Source: Phnomibacter ginsenosidimutans
GTDB taxonomy: Bacteria; Bacteroidota; Bacteroidia; Chitinophagales; Chitinophagaceae
Reading direction: 5' to 3'
NCBI RefSeq assembly: GCF_009740285.1
Contig: NZ_CP046566.1
Location: 3,820,658 to 3,884,657, forward strand
Length of the DNA stretch: 64,000 nt
Shown: positions 28,459 through 38,219 of the stretch, piece after piece
Layout of the letters: each line of letters begins with the position of its first letter
Position numbering within the stretch: the first letter of the stretch is position 1
Made by a program: the position numbers and the translations under genes
Notes under the pieces: model-generated
Told to the model about the DNA's origin: nothing
Database searches by the model: none
Seen by the model: only the letters and a program-made list of their open reading frames with translations

Positions 28459-28489
28459 AAAAAGCCCGACCAAATGGTCGGGCTTTTTT
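28459..28489. terminator. bidirectional terminator between rny and the Fic gene
   Basis: GCCCGACC (28464-28471), loop AAAT, GGTCGGGC (28476-28483), with AAAAA before and TTTTTT after. The convergent genes on both sides can both use it. Confidence 0.9.
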
Positions 28490-28500
28490 GTAGCACCACA

Positions 28501-29466
28501 TCAGGGTTGTTGTTTGTGCTTGCGTTTTCTTTTGTGTAAATATTGCTCGATGGCCTCAGCACTGGTGTACCAAACCCGCCCTTCTTTGTACGCCGCAATT
28601 TTACCCTGCCTGGCCAGCAGGCTGATGTACTCCTGCCCGTACGGCAGCCCTTCATCTTCCAGCACATTGTTGATGGGCTTGTACGCCTCAGCAGTATCAG
28701 TGATGTTGCTGACGTAGATATCCAGCGACCGCTCCAACGCCTGACTCATCAGCAGGCACAGCTTTTCATAACGGCCATCATTGGCCTGGTTGAGGGCATC
28801 ATAATATTTACGCCGGTCGTTGCGCAAAATAATGGCCGGCGGATAGCCTTCCCGCATCAGCAGCAGGTTAAACAGCAACCGTACCGTTCGGCCATTCCCA
28901 TCAAAAAACGGATGGATATGCACAAAGCGGTGATGAAAAGCCGTAGCCAGTTGCAGCGGGTGCATGCCCAGCGGGTTTTCTTGCACCCAATCCATCAGCT
29001 CCGCCATCAAATCGGGTACTTTCACTGCATTCGGTGGAATGAAATTGGCACCGGTAATTCTTACCCCTGAATTGCGGTAGCGACCGGCAAAATCTTTTTC
29101 AATTTTATCGAGCACCAGCGCATGCACATCCAGCACCATGCTTTCTTGAATGACCGCTCCCGGCTGTGCCAATACCTCAATCAGCTCAATAGCTTCCTGA
29201 TGGTTCACCGCTTCAAAATGCTCCCGCAGACTTTTGCCCTTAATGGTAATGCCATCTTGCAGCACGGCACGGGTTTCGGCCAGGCTAAGGGTGTTGCCTT
29301 CAATGCTGTTGCTATTGTAGGTCCATTCTATGGAAAGTGCCTCCTGAATGCGCAGCATGGCAGCATGCGGAATGGGCCGGGCAGCCACAATGCCGGCCTT
29401 CTTTTCATCGAGCCTTTGCAGCGGCATGTCTGCTCTTACAATATCGGTTACCTCTTCCTTCCACAT
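28501..29466 (-). CDS. Fic family protein (AMPylase-like)
   Basis: The 321-residue protein has the Fic core motif HPFFDGNGRTVRLL, complete with the catalytic His, the Asp and the Asn-Gly-Arg that bind the nucleotide phosphates. Upstream it has the inhibitory motif SNSIEGN in WTYNSNSIEGNTL, which places the inhibitory helix N-terminal to the Fic core (class II). The C-terminal part (AAYKEGRVWYTSAEAIEQYL) looks like a winged-helix module. Fic proteins transfer AMP or other groups to protein hydroxyls; the target here is unknown and no separate antitoxin gene is needed when the inhibitor helix is in cis. It is divergent from the beta-lactamase. Confidence 0.92.
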   Translation of the reverse strand: MWKEEVTDIVRADMPLQRLDEKKAGIVAARPIPHAAMLRIQEALSIEWTYNSNSIEGNTLSLAETRAVLQDGITIKGKSLREHFEAVNHQEAIELIEVLAQPGAVIQESMVLDVHALVLDKIEKDFAGRYRNSGVRITGANFIPPNAVKVPDLMAELMDWVQENPLGMHPLQLATAFHHRFVHIHPFFDGNGRTVRLLFNLLLMREGYPPAIILRNDRRKYYDALNQANDGRYEKLCLLMSQALERSLDIYVSNITDTAEAYKPINNVLEDEGLPYGQEYISLLARQGKIAAYKEGRVWYTSAEAIEQYLHKRKRKHKQQP

Positions 29467-29470
29467 GCCA

Positions 29471-29478
29471 CAAAGATA
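29471..29478 (-). promoter_or_regulatory. -7 box of the Fic gene
   Basis: On the minus strand TATCTTTG is an exact match to TAnnTTTG and ends 4 bases before the ATG at 29466. The transcript would be almost leaderless. Confidence 0.6.
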
Positions 29479-29535
29479 TAAATATCGGTTACTTCATAAA
29501 ACTCTTTACCCGATATTTTCATTTCCCAACAAATC

Positions 29536-29567
29536 TTTGCCTTGCACCGTTCTTAGCCTGACATTTG
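29536..29567 (+). promoter_or_regulatory. probable promoter of the class D beta-lactamase
   Basis: TTTG (29536-29539), a 20-base spacer and GACATTTG (29560-29567, one mismatch to TAnnTTTG). It ends 7 bases before the ATG pair at 29575/29578. Confidence 0.5.
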
Positions 29568-29574
29568 CACCGAT

Positions 29575-30411
29575 ATGATGACACGTGTATTTCCGGCCAT
29601 GGCAATTGTGGCCAGTTTGTGGATGACTGCTTGCAGTACCAATAATATTACGCAGGAGAATGAGCTGAAAAAGTATTTCGACTCGGCCAAGGTGGAGGGC
29701 TGCTTCGGCATGTTCGACAACGGGCAGGGCCAGTTTACCATTTACAATATGCCCCGCTACCGCGATAGTGCTTACACACCGGCTTCTACGTTTAAAATTT
29801 TCAACTCGCTGGTAGCCTTGGGTACCGGCCGTATTTTCAGCGATACCGTGGTAGTACCCTGGGATGGCGTGGTACGCACCAGCCCAAGCGGCGATACCAT
29901 GACCGACTGGAACAAAGACATGAACATGCGGGAAGCTTTTGCCGTGAGCAATGTGGGCTTTTATCAGGAAATGGCCCGCCGCATTGGCCGCGACACCATG
30001 CAAAAGATGCTAGACAGCGTGGGCTATGGCAATAAAAAAATAGGCGCCTCCATCGATCGTTTCTGGCTCGACAATTCATTGAAAATAACCCCCGATGAAG
30101 AGCTGGGTTTGGTAAAGCGCCTGTACTTTAAGCAGCTGCCTTTTCAAAACCGGGAGCAGGAAATTGTAAAAGACCTGATGATTCGGGAGAAGACCGACAA
30201 ATACACGCTGGCCTACAAAACCGGCTGGGGCACTACCGAAAAAGGCAATCAACTGGGCTGGCTGGTAGGCTGGATAGAAGAAAACAACCACCCTTACTTT
30301 TTTGTGCTCAATATAGAAAGCCCCGATCCGAAGGTGGATTTCAAAACCATTCGCCTGAGCATTTTGAAAAGCATTTTGAAAGAGAAAGGATTTTTTGAGG
30401 GCAGGAAATAA
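29575..30411 (+). CDS. class D beta-lactamase (OXA-like), lipoprotein
   Basis: The 278-residue protein carries all class D motifs in order: the serine/lysine pair in TPASTFKIFN, the SxV motif in FAVSNVGFYQ, YGN in DSVGYGNKKIG, and KTG in LAYKTGWGTTE. These support hydrolysis of penicillins or related beta-lactams by an acyl-serine mechanism with a carboxylated Lys. The N-terminus ends in a lipobox-like LWMTACS, so the enzyme is probably anchored in the outer membrane facing the periplasm. No transposon, integron or other resistance gene is near, so it looks like a resident chromosomal gene. It lies 48 bases before the batB-like gene. Confidence 0.93.
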   Translation: MMTRVFPAMAIVASLWMTACSTNNITQENELKKYFDSAKVEGCFGMFDNGQGQFTIYNMPRYRDSAYTPASTFKIFNSLVALGTGRIFSDTVVVPWDGVVRTSPSGDTMTDWNKDMNMREAFAVSNVGFYQEMARRIGRDTMQKMLDSVGYGNKKIGASIDRFWLDNSLKITPDEELGLVKRLYFKQLPFQNREQEIVKDLMIREKTDKYTLAYKTGWGTTEKGNQLGWLVGWIEENNHPYFFVLNIESPDPKVDFKTIRLSILKSILKEKGFFEGRK

Positions 30412-30458
30412 TCTACCGACTGCTGCGTTTTGCAGCTACGTTTTCCAACAACACCCAC

Positions 30459-32062
30459 ATGATATTACTCCAAGCCGCATACAGCATTGCCCATCCGCAA
30501 AACGGGTGGTGGTTGCTGGCATTGGTACCCATGGCATTGGGTTGGTGGGCCTATGCCCGTTGGAAAAAAAGACACTCGCCAAGCTGGCCGATCAACCGCT
30601 GCTGGCGGGTATTACCGCAACTTATTCGCCGCGTAAATGGCGGCTGCAGCAAACGCTGATGCTGGTAGCCGTAGCCTTGCTGGCACTAGGTATGCTCAGC
30701 CTGCAACAGCCCATTGAAAAGGGCGGCGCACAGGTAGAAGGCATGGAAGTGGTGCTGGCAATAGACGTAAGTACAAGCATGCTCTCTGCCGATGCCAGCC
30801 CCAGCCGGCTGGAGCAGGCACGCCTCATTGCTACCAAGCTTACTGATACACTGCAAGGCAGCAAAGTAGCAGTGGTAGCTTTTGCCGGCGAAGCCTGGTT
30901 GCAACTGCCCCTCACCACCGATTTACAAGCCGCCCGATTGCTCATCAGCGGACTCGATGGCAAGGCAGTACCGCTCGAAGGCACCGACCTGCAACTGGCC
31001 CTGCAAACCGCTGCCGAAAGCCTGCCCATAGCCGACCCGGCACACAAAGCGGTGGTGCTGCTCACAGATGGCGAAGAGCTGGAAGGCGATGCCATGGCTG
31101 CCGCCGAAGCCCTGCAAAAAGCAGGCGTGATGCTCATAACTGTGGGCATTGGAACGCCCAATGGCATTGTGCTGAAAGATGGCACGGGCCTGCCCGTACG
31201 GGATGAGAACGGCGAACCCGTGGTAAGCAAACTGAACGAAAAATTACTGCAGCAACTGGCTGCACAAACCGGTGGTCGTTACCTACCGCCAGCTACGGCA
31301 CAAGCACATACCAATGCGGTGCTGGCCATTTTGCGGGAACTGCCCAAATTGCCCATGCTTAACAGCTACCTGGTGAATTATTACAGCTACAGCCACTGGC
31401 TGATAGCGTTGGCCTTGTTGCTGATTATTGTAGCCACTGCCCTCACCGAAAAAAGAAGCAAGAAAAAAATAGCCGCCGTAGCTGCTTGTTTTTTGGTGTT
31501 GATACTACCCATTGCCACTACCGCTCAAACCAATACTAACAGCCAACTCCAACAGGCCGATGCGCTATACCAGCAAGGCAAACTGGATGAAGCGGCCGTA
31601 CTGTATGCAGAAGTGCTGAAAGCCAACCCAAGCGCCTGGATGGCAGGCATGCACCTGGGCAATATTGCTTACAAAAAAGGCGATTACGAAAAAGCTGCCA
31701 GCCAATACCAGGCCATGTTGCAAAAGGCCGGCAACGATGCCCGTGCCAAAGCTATGCTGCACAACAACGTGGGTTTGGCGCAAGCCCACCACAAGCAATT
31801 GAAGGAAGCCGTAGGCTCGTTTAAGCAGGCGCTGAAATACCAGCCCGATGATGCAGAAATAAGCCGCAACCTGAACATAGCGCTGGATGAATTGAAAAAG
31901 CAACAGCAGCAACAGCAACCGCAGCCAAACCCCGACAACAAGAAGCAACAGCAAAAAGCCAACGATCAGTTGAAGGCACTACAGCAAGAAGAAAAACGCA
32001 TTCGCCAGCAAATGCAGCAGCAAAAGAAATCGGCGAAGCTACCGGGGAGGAAGAGTTGGTAA
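30459..32062 (+). CDS. BatB-BatC-like VWA and TPR membrane protein (frameshifted)
   Basis: The protein starts MILLQAAYSIAHPQNGWWLL with a first membrane helix, then frameshifts at the A7 run 30564-30570. One extra A gives WKKKTLAKLADQPLLAG and continues in the long frame ending at 32062. That frame has a second helix, a VWA domain with the MIDAS motif in VVLAIDVSTSMLSAD and LLTDGEELEG, two more helices (near 31380-31440 and 31480-31530), then three TPRs (ADALYQQGKLDEAAVLYAEV and following) and a Gln/Lys-rich tail. This is the BatB plus BatC fusion of the Bacteroidota aerotolerance locus; batA, batD and batE are absent here. The role of Bat proteins in oxidative or envelope stress is known only loosely. 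Confidence 0.85.
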
Positions 32063-32398
32063 TGCGCTTTCGCTACAGATTTACTTTCCACAAACTTTGT
32101 TTGTTTTCACGACTACTGGAACCATTGAGATGCATTGTCGTTTGTACTTTCCCGAACAGCTTCGTGAAAAGCTTGTTATGCTATGAGCTTTTGACCGCGA
32201 AAGCAAAAATTAGCGGACATTTGCCCCGCATAAAACCAGCATCGACATGGCGGAAGTTGATAGATGCACTGCTGACGAAGTGAGTGACACAACGAAGCTG
32301 AGTTATTTGAAGCTGCTGGTCTCCAAAAAGCAACAACCTACACTCACCCATTCACTCATTGACCCATTTACTAATCAACGAATTGACCAATACTCCTC
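32063..32398. other. intergenic region before ispG with a degenerate word repeat
   Basis: This 336-base gap has no convincing gene. GACATTTG (32216-32223) could be a -7 box with one mismatch. The last 60 bases (about 32336-32396) are a degenerate tract built on words such as CACTCACCCATT, CACTCATTGACCCATT and AACGAATTGACC, of the kind found in front of several other genes in the window. Confidence 0.4.
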
Positions 32399-34438
32399 AT
32401 GCAACTATATACCGAAAGCCTCACCAGCTACCAACGACTGAAAACCCGGGAAGTAAACATTGGCGGATTGCTGCTGGGCAATGGCCATCCCATACGGGTG
32501 CAAACCATGACCACCACCGATACCATGGATACCGAAGCCACGGTGGCGCAGGCCATCCGCTGCATTGAAGCCGGTGCCGAGCTGGTACGCATAACGGCGC
32601 CATCAAAAAAGGAAGCCGAAAACCTGCAGAACATCAAAGACGAACTACGCAAACGCGGCTACAACACGCCGCTTGGTGGCTGATATCCATTTTACACCAA
32701 ACGCCGCAGAAATTGCGGCCCGTATTGTAGAAAAAGTACGGGTGAACCCCGGCAACTACGTAGACAAGAAAAAGTTTGAGCAGCTTGAATACACCGATGC
32801 CGAATACCTGGAAGAAATTGAACGCATCCGCGAACGGTTTACACCACTGGTAGAAATATGCAAGGAGCACGGCACAGCCATGCGCATTGGCACCAACCAC
32901 GGCAGCCTGAGCGACCGCATCATGAGCCGCTATGGCGATACACCGATTGGTATGGTGGAAAGTGCCATGGAATTTTTGCGCATTGCCCGCAGCCTCGACT
33001 ACCACAACATTGTGCTGAGCATGAAGGCCAGCAACCCGCAGGTGATGGTGCAGGCCTACCGCTTGCTGATTCAGCACATGCAGGAAGAATTTGGCGAATG
33101 CTACCCGCTGCACCTGGGCGTAACCGAAGCCGGCGATGGCGAAGACGGCCGCATTAAAAGCGCCATTGGCATTGGCTCATTGCTGGAAGATGGCATTGGC
33201 GATACCATTCGGGTGTCGTTGACAGAAGATCCGGAGTTTGAGATACCGGTGTGCAGAGATTTGGTGAAGCGGTATCAGTCGGCAAGTCCGAAAGACGGGA
33301 AGTCGGAAAGCGGACTTCCGGACTTGCCAACTTCCGGACTGCGCTATTCCCCTTTCGAATACAAACGCCGCTCCACCTTTGAAGTGGGCAATATTGGCGG
33401 CAAGCAAGTGCCGGTGGTGATTGCCGACCTGAGTAAGCTGGAAAAGATTACACCCGAATCACTCATCAGCATTGGCTATACCTACGATGCCATTACTGAT
33501 AAGTGGAGCATTGGCGACATGGCAGCGGATTACATTTTTACCGGCCATCAAATTCCAGCCTTTGCTCTGCCCGGCACGTTGAAAGTGATTGTGTATCCGG
33601 CCACGTTTGCCAATCACGTTGCTTCCCCACCGGGGGACATGAGGGGGCCATCTTCCCCATTTTCGACATCCATGGTTTTGTAGATGCTGAGCTGGAAAGT
33701 GACCAGCTGAATTTTGTAATGATTGACTGCTTCAACGATGATACCGAGGTAAACGATTTTACCTATCTGGATGAAGTAGCCAACGACCCCACGGTTGTAC
33801 TATGCCTGAGCAGCCAACGCAAAAATGCCATGCAGGCGGTACGCCGTATGATGATGGAACTACAGGCCAGAGATATTAAGAACCCCGTGGTGCTCATCAC
33901 CGACAGCAACTGGCAAACGGCCGACGAACATTTGATACACTACGCTACCGAAACCGGAGCATTGTTGCTCGAAGGTTTTGGTGATGGCTTGTGCCTGGGC
34001 ATGAGCAGCAGCAGCTACCAAAATGCGGCAGCCATGAATGCCAGCGGCCGCAACTACCTCAACAATGCCACGGCCGAACAATTCATCAACAACACGGCAT
34101 TTGGCATACTGCAGGCTACGCGTACCCGCATCAGCAAAACGGAGTACATCAGCTGCCCGAGCTGCGGTCGTACGCTGTTTGATCTGCAGGAAACCACCGC
34201 CAAAATCCGCAGCCGTACCAACCATTTGAAAGGCGTGAAAATTGCCATTATGGGTTGCATAGTAAACGGCCCCGGCGAAATGGCCGATGCCGATTTTGGC
34301 TATGTAGGCAGCGGCCCCGGCAAAATCACCTTGTACAAAGGCAAAGAAGTAGTGAAACGCAATGTAGACAGCGAAGTAGCTGTAGATGAGTTGATTGATT
34401 TGCTGAAAGAAAATGAAGCCTGGGTGGAACCGAGCTAA
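32399..34438 (+). CDS. ispG: 4-hydroxy-3-methylbut-2-enyl diphosphate synthase (two frameshifts)
   Basis: IspG is the iron-sulphur enzyme that makes HMBPP in the MEP isoprenoid pathway. The locus of about 679 codons has the long Bacteroidota form with a central insert. Frame 1 gives [18 protein letters not shown] and [14 protein letters not shown] surplus base near 32673 (CCGCTTGGTGG) moves it to frame 2: [14 protein letters not shown] to [14 protein letters not shown] missing G near 33650 moves it on: [17 protein letters not shown] to the end, with the cluster ligands [10 protein letters not shown] and [18 protein letters not shown]. The loop at 33285-33345 ([20 protein letters not shown]) and the stretch at 33620-33655 look like captured intergenic repeats. 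As the MEP pathway is essential, the frameshifts are probably assembly errors. Confidence 0.88.
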
Positions 34439-34482
34439 GATTTCTGATTTCTGATGGCTGATTTCTGATTTACTTAGCTGTT

Positions 34483-35502
34483 GTGATACAGCGATATTTC
34501 TTTTTGATAGCTATAGCATTGACCGTGCTTTCTTGCAACACCCACGACGCACCTTCCGTGCATCGTGGGTTTTATTATTGGAAAAGCCGCTTTGCATTGG
34601 ACAGCACCGAAAGCCATGCACTGCAACAATTGCGTACAGAAAAGCTGTACATCAAACTGTTTGATGTGGCTTGGGATGAGCAAAGCCAACAACCACTGCC
34701 AGTTGCCAAAATGAACTTTGCAGAAGCCTTTCCAACGCAGCAGCAATACGTGCCCGTGGTATTCATCACCAATGAAACCTTACAGAAAAGCAGCCCCAAA
34801 GACATTGACAATTTGGGCAGGAATATTCCTAAACTCATCAGCAGCATTACGGAAAATAATAAGTTGCCAATGCCTGCAGAAATTCAGCTGGATTGTGACT
34901 GGACCGCTGGCACCAAAGACCGGTATTTTTTGCTGCTGAAACAGCTGCGCAAATCCAGTTTCTTTCAGGGAAAAACATTGTCCGTCACCATTCGGTTGCA
35001 TCAGGTAAAATACACGCAGGAAGCCGGCATACCCCCTGCCGACCGTGGCCTGCTGATGTGCTACAACATGGGCAACCTTCAACAGCCGGCTACGCACAAC
35101 TCCATCATCGACCCGGCTACGTTGAACCAATACACAGGTCGTTTGAAAGAATACTCATTGCCACTGGATATTGCCCTGCCTATATTCAACTGGTGGGTAT
35201 GGTTTGAAGGCAACCAATACAAAGGGCTCATACATAGTGATGCATTACAACTACCATTGGACGCTGCAAAAAAATGGCGCTGCCAAAGCGATACAACCAT
35301 CAATGGCTATACCTTTAAACAAGGCGATTGGCTGCGCTACGAAGACGCTCCTCAGGAAAGTATTGAGCAAGTCATCAGCCAGCTGCAATCGCAACTGAAA
35401 CCCGACAACCGCAACATTATTCTCTATCACTTAGATGCCAAATCGCTTCAGCAATATGCAATACCCACGCTTGAAAGTTTTTATACTCGCTTCCATCATT
35501 AG
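34483..35502 (+). CDS. secreted lipoprotein, putative TIM-barrel-like, unknown function
   Basis: The 339-residue protein has a lipobox at the end of its signal peptide (AIALTVLSCNT). The mature part starts RGFYYWKSRFALDSTE and has alternating strands and helices: LYIKLFDVAW, QYVPVVFITNETL, AEIQLDCDWTAGTKDRY, GLLMCYNMGN, LPLDIALPIFNWWVWF and NRNIILYHLDAKS. The acidic and aromatic pattern resembles glycoside-hydrolase-like barrels, but I cannot name the family. It overlaps the start of the next gene, so both are co-translated. It begins 44 bases after ispG, behind a short GATTTCTGATT repeat tract. Confidence 0.75.
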   Translation: MIQRYFFLIAIALTVLSCNTHDAPSVHRGFYYWKSRFALDSTESHALQQLRTEKLYIKLFDVAWDEQSQQPLPVAKMNFAEAFPTQQQYVPVVFITNETLQKSSPKDIDNLGRNIPKLISSITENNKLPMPAEIQLDCDWTAGTKDRYFLLLKQLRKSSFFQGKTLSVTIRLHQVKYTQEAGIPPADRGLLMCYNMGNLQQPATHNSIIDPATLNQYTGRLKEYSLPLDIALPIFNWWVWFEGNQYKGLIHSDALQLPLDAAKKWRCQSDTTINGYTFKQGDWLRYEDAPQESIEQVISQLQSQLKPDNRNIILYHLDAKSLQQYAIPTLESFYTRFHH

Positions 35503-37888
35503 CGGTCTCATCAGTTTTCCGCAAAACATCATTGGCTGCGGCCCCATGATGGACCCTTATGATTACTACACCAGCTTTTACAGCAAAGCAATGGTAGACA
35601 TTGCCCAGAGCAAACCTTACTTCTACACCAATCTGCTCACGTTCTACGACGATTGGGATTACACAGAAGATTCCACTGATTTCATTAATGATGCATTGAT
35701 TGCAGAATGGCAAACCTATGTGCCCGGTGCCAGTAAAAAAGATGTGGTTGATTTTGTGTACAACCGCAGTGTAAACGAAGTAAAGCAATTGCAAACCGCC
35801 ATGCGCCAACCAGCGGCTACAATTGCACCGGCACTCAAACGCAACAGCATGGCCATGCAACTGCTGCAGCAAAAGAAAACGGAAGCCGTACAATACCTGT
35901 TGCTGGCAAAAGCCGCGGAGCCCGTTTGTGTATCGCCCGACCCATGGAGTGATGGACCAAAAAGAGACAGCCTCGGCATCAATCAGTACATCAATCAGGC
36001 AACTGCAAGCTGGCAAAAAACTACCGATGCTTTCCTGAAAAGCAAGTATGCATTCTTGCGTTGCAAACTGGCATTTTACAACAATCGTTTCACTGATTGT
36101 ATACGTTGGTATGCCGAAGGTTTTGACGATAACAATACAACTGCGGTAAAAATCATGGCGCTGAGTTACAGCGCCGGTGCACAGTTTAAAACTGGCAAGG
36201 GCAAAGAAGCGGCGTATGCATTCAGCAAAACATTTGCACAAACAGCACCTAAACAGCGCAAAGCTGTGTTTCTTGGTTTTTTGTGGGCAACAGATCATTG
36301 CAACCTGAGCCTGCTGAATGACTATTGCAGCATAGCCCGCAACCCCAAAGAGCAAGCCATGATGGCGGCTATGTTTGGCTTGTGGGGATACGATTATCAT
36401 TTGCCCGTAATTGAAAAAGTATACCAACTAGACCCGCAGTGTGAACTACTACCCCTGTTGGTGCTGCGTGAAATCAACAAAGTGGAAGAACGTTTTCTCA
36501 CACCTATGCTGGATAAGCAACCCGGTAGTCAGGCGTTTTACTACAGCTGGAATGAAAATGACACAGCAGCACTCAGCGATGCCCATGTTCAAGACCTGAT
36601 TGTTTTGCTCGAAAAAATGAGTAGTAATCCTGCAGCCATTCAGCAAAGCGCATTTGCCACCGCAACAGCGTATTTGCACTATATGCGCAAAGATGTAACT
36701 GCTGCCAACAACTGGCTGGCCAAAGCCAAAGCAATGCCTGCCAGCAATGCAGTGAAAGACCAGCAACAAATGGTAGGCTTGTTGATACAAACCGCTTCGT
36801 TGCAAGCCATGAACAGCAGTAACGAGAATGCATTGCTGCCGCAATTAAAATGGTTGCAACAGCAGGCCGAACAAAGTGCTGAGTTCGGTATGTTTTACCG
36901 CAACCTGATGGCGCAGGTGATAGCACCGGCTTACTATCAGCAAGGCGACTTGTACAAAACTGTGCTGGCATACGGTCTGGCCGACAAAGCATTGAAGCCC
37001 GATAGCAGCGGCTACACCTATTATGGTTACACTGCCAATGCCATTGAGTTTTTGCAAAACAAACTCAACACATCCGATATCATTGCTTTGTATGACTATC
37101 TCAACAGCAAACCCGCTACTGCTTACGATGCATTTTTAATGAGCAATAACTCAGTTACAAAAGATGCTGTAACGGATATGCTGGGCACCACGTATTTGCG
37201 GGAGTTTGATTTTGCCAAAGCCATTGACTGGCTCAAAAAACAACACAAACCCAGCTTGCTTACCAGCGAACAGTACAACTACAAAACGTACAAAACCACC
37301 TTGCTCAATGTCAACCCTTTTCATGACTACCTGAACGATTGGCAGCGGAACGAAAAACCATTGGCCAAGCCCATGAGCAAACTGGCCTTTGCTGAAAAAA
37401 TGCTGCGTCTGCAACAAGCCATTGACACGGCCAGCAGCAATGCTGTTAAGAGTAAACTGTATTATCAGTTAGCCAATGGCTTGTACAACATGAGCTACTA
37501 TGGCAATAGCTGGATGCTGATGGCATACAACCGTCCTAACAGCAACTGGAATAGCGGGAAATATGATGCCGCCTGGGAGAAGGAATATTATGCCGTACAC
37601 ACTGCGAAAAATTATTACCTGAAAGCTTACGAACTCAGCCCCGACAAAGAGTTTAAAGCAGCGGCATATTTTCTGGCTGCTAAATGTGCCCAGCGCCAGA
37701 TAGCCCGGCCCGACTACGACTGGAACAACTATGATGCATACGAAGCGAACATGAAAGTGTTTCAACGGAAGTTTGCGAACAACGCCATGTTTGCCAATTT
37801 CAAAAAGGAATTTGGCAGCACGAAGTTTTACCAATACGCCTACACCCGTTGTAGCTACCTGAGAGATTTTGTAGCGAAAACGAAATAG
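35456..37888 (+). CDS. large secreted helical-repeat protein, unknown function
   Basis: The protein of about 810 residues has a signal peptide from the ATG at 35456 (MQYPRLKVFILASIISGLIS), after which a Cys appears in IIGCGPMMDPYDYY. The start overlaps the preceding lipoprotein gene by 47 bases. The body is rich in paired helices similar to TPR or Sel1 arrays (LRCKLAFYNNRFTDCIRWYA, MALSYSAGAQFKTGKGKEAA, YLHYMRKDVTAANNWLAKA). The C-terminal 150 residues are rich in Tyr and Trp (MSYYGNSWMLMAYNRPNSNW, AKNYYLKAYELSPDKEF). No enzyme motif is visible. The pair probably forms one envelope system with the lipoprotein. A strong terminator follows. Confidence 0.8.
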   Translation: MQYPRLKVFILASIISGLISFPQNIIGCGPMMDPYDYYTSFYSKAMVDIAQSKPYFYTNLLTFYDDWDYTEDSTDFINDALIAEWQTYVPGASKKDVVDFVYNRSVNEVKQLQTAMRQPAATIAPALKRNSMAMQLLQQKKTEAVQYLLLAKAAEPVCVSPDPWSDGPKRDSLGINQYINQATASWQKTTDAFLKSKYAFLRCKLAFYNNRFTDCIRWYAEGFDDNNTTAVKIMALSYSAGAQFKTGKGKEAAYAFSKTFAQTAPKQRKAVFLGFLWATDHCNLSLLNDYCSIARNPKEQAMMAAMFGLWGYDYHLPVIEKVYQLDPQCELLPLLVLREINKVEERFLTPMLDKQPGSQAFYYSWNENDTAALSDAHVQDLIVLLEKMSSNPAAIQQSAFATATAYLHYMRKDVTAANNWLAKAKAMPASNAVKDQQQMVGLLIQTASLQAMNSSNENALLPQLKWLQQQAEQSAEFGMFYRNLMAQVIAPAYYQQGDLYKTVLAYGLADKALKPDSSGYTYYGYTANAIEFLQNKLNTSDIIALYDYLNSKPATAYDAFLMSNNSVTKDAVTDMLGTTYLREFDFAKAIDWLKKQHKPSLLTSEQYNYKTYKTTLLNVNPFHDYLNDWQRNEKPLAKPMSKLAFAEKMLRLQQAIDTASSNAVKSKLYYQLANGLYNMSYYGNSWMLMAYNRPNSNWNSGKYDAAWEKEYYAVHTAKNYYLKAYELSPDKEFKAAAYFLAAKCAQRQIARPDYDWNNYDAYEANMKVFQRKFANNAMFANFKKEFGSTKFYQYAYTRCSYLRDFVAKTK

Positions 37889-37911
37889 CGAATGGCTGAG
37901 ATATCACAACA

Positions 37912-37941
37912 AAAAAGCGTCAGTAATTACTGACGCTTTTT
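37912..37941. terminator. bidirectional terminator after the large secreted protein
   Basis: AAAAAGCGTCAGTAA (37912-37926) is followed at once by its exact complement TTACTGACGCTTTTT (37927-37941). The 30-base perfect palindrome has A and T tracts at both ends. Confidence 0.85.
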
Positions 37942-38037
37942 ACTTCTCTCACCGTTTTTTGATACACATTTAGTATGATGCATTTTAACTTCATACTCAT
38001 AGAGGTCTTCTAAAATTGATTGTTCTTCATTCAAGCA

Positions 38038-38153
38038 TTGTTACTCTCTTTTTCTTGAAAAAAGAAAGTAACCAAAGAATCCCGATAGCTATCGGGATCA
38101 AGGCAAACCCGAAGCCTCCGGCCGTTTTGCCTGGCCAACGCCTCCCCCTGTGA
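38038..38153 (+). repeat. dispersed intergenic repeat, copy A
   Basis: The element starts with a hairpin of TTACTCTCTTTTT and AAAAAAGAAAGTAA arms (38041-38071), then CCAAAGA, then the perfect 20-base palindrome ATCCCGATAGCTATCGGGAT (38079-38098), then TCAAGGCAAACCCGA, GCCTCCGGCC and ends CGCCTCCCCCTGTGA. Copy B at 43014-43126 shares the same order except for the palindrome position. Confidence 0.7.
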
Positions 38154-38219
38154 AGCCCAATGATTAATGGCCAATGGCTTAAAATATGATGTTGTTCCTT
38201 TTTGTGCTCAAGCTTGAAC

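Noticed and set aside
32247-32441. Small ORF upstream of ispG
   Set aside because: It runs through the degenerate repeat tract and into the ispG start; the composition is not coding-like.
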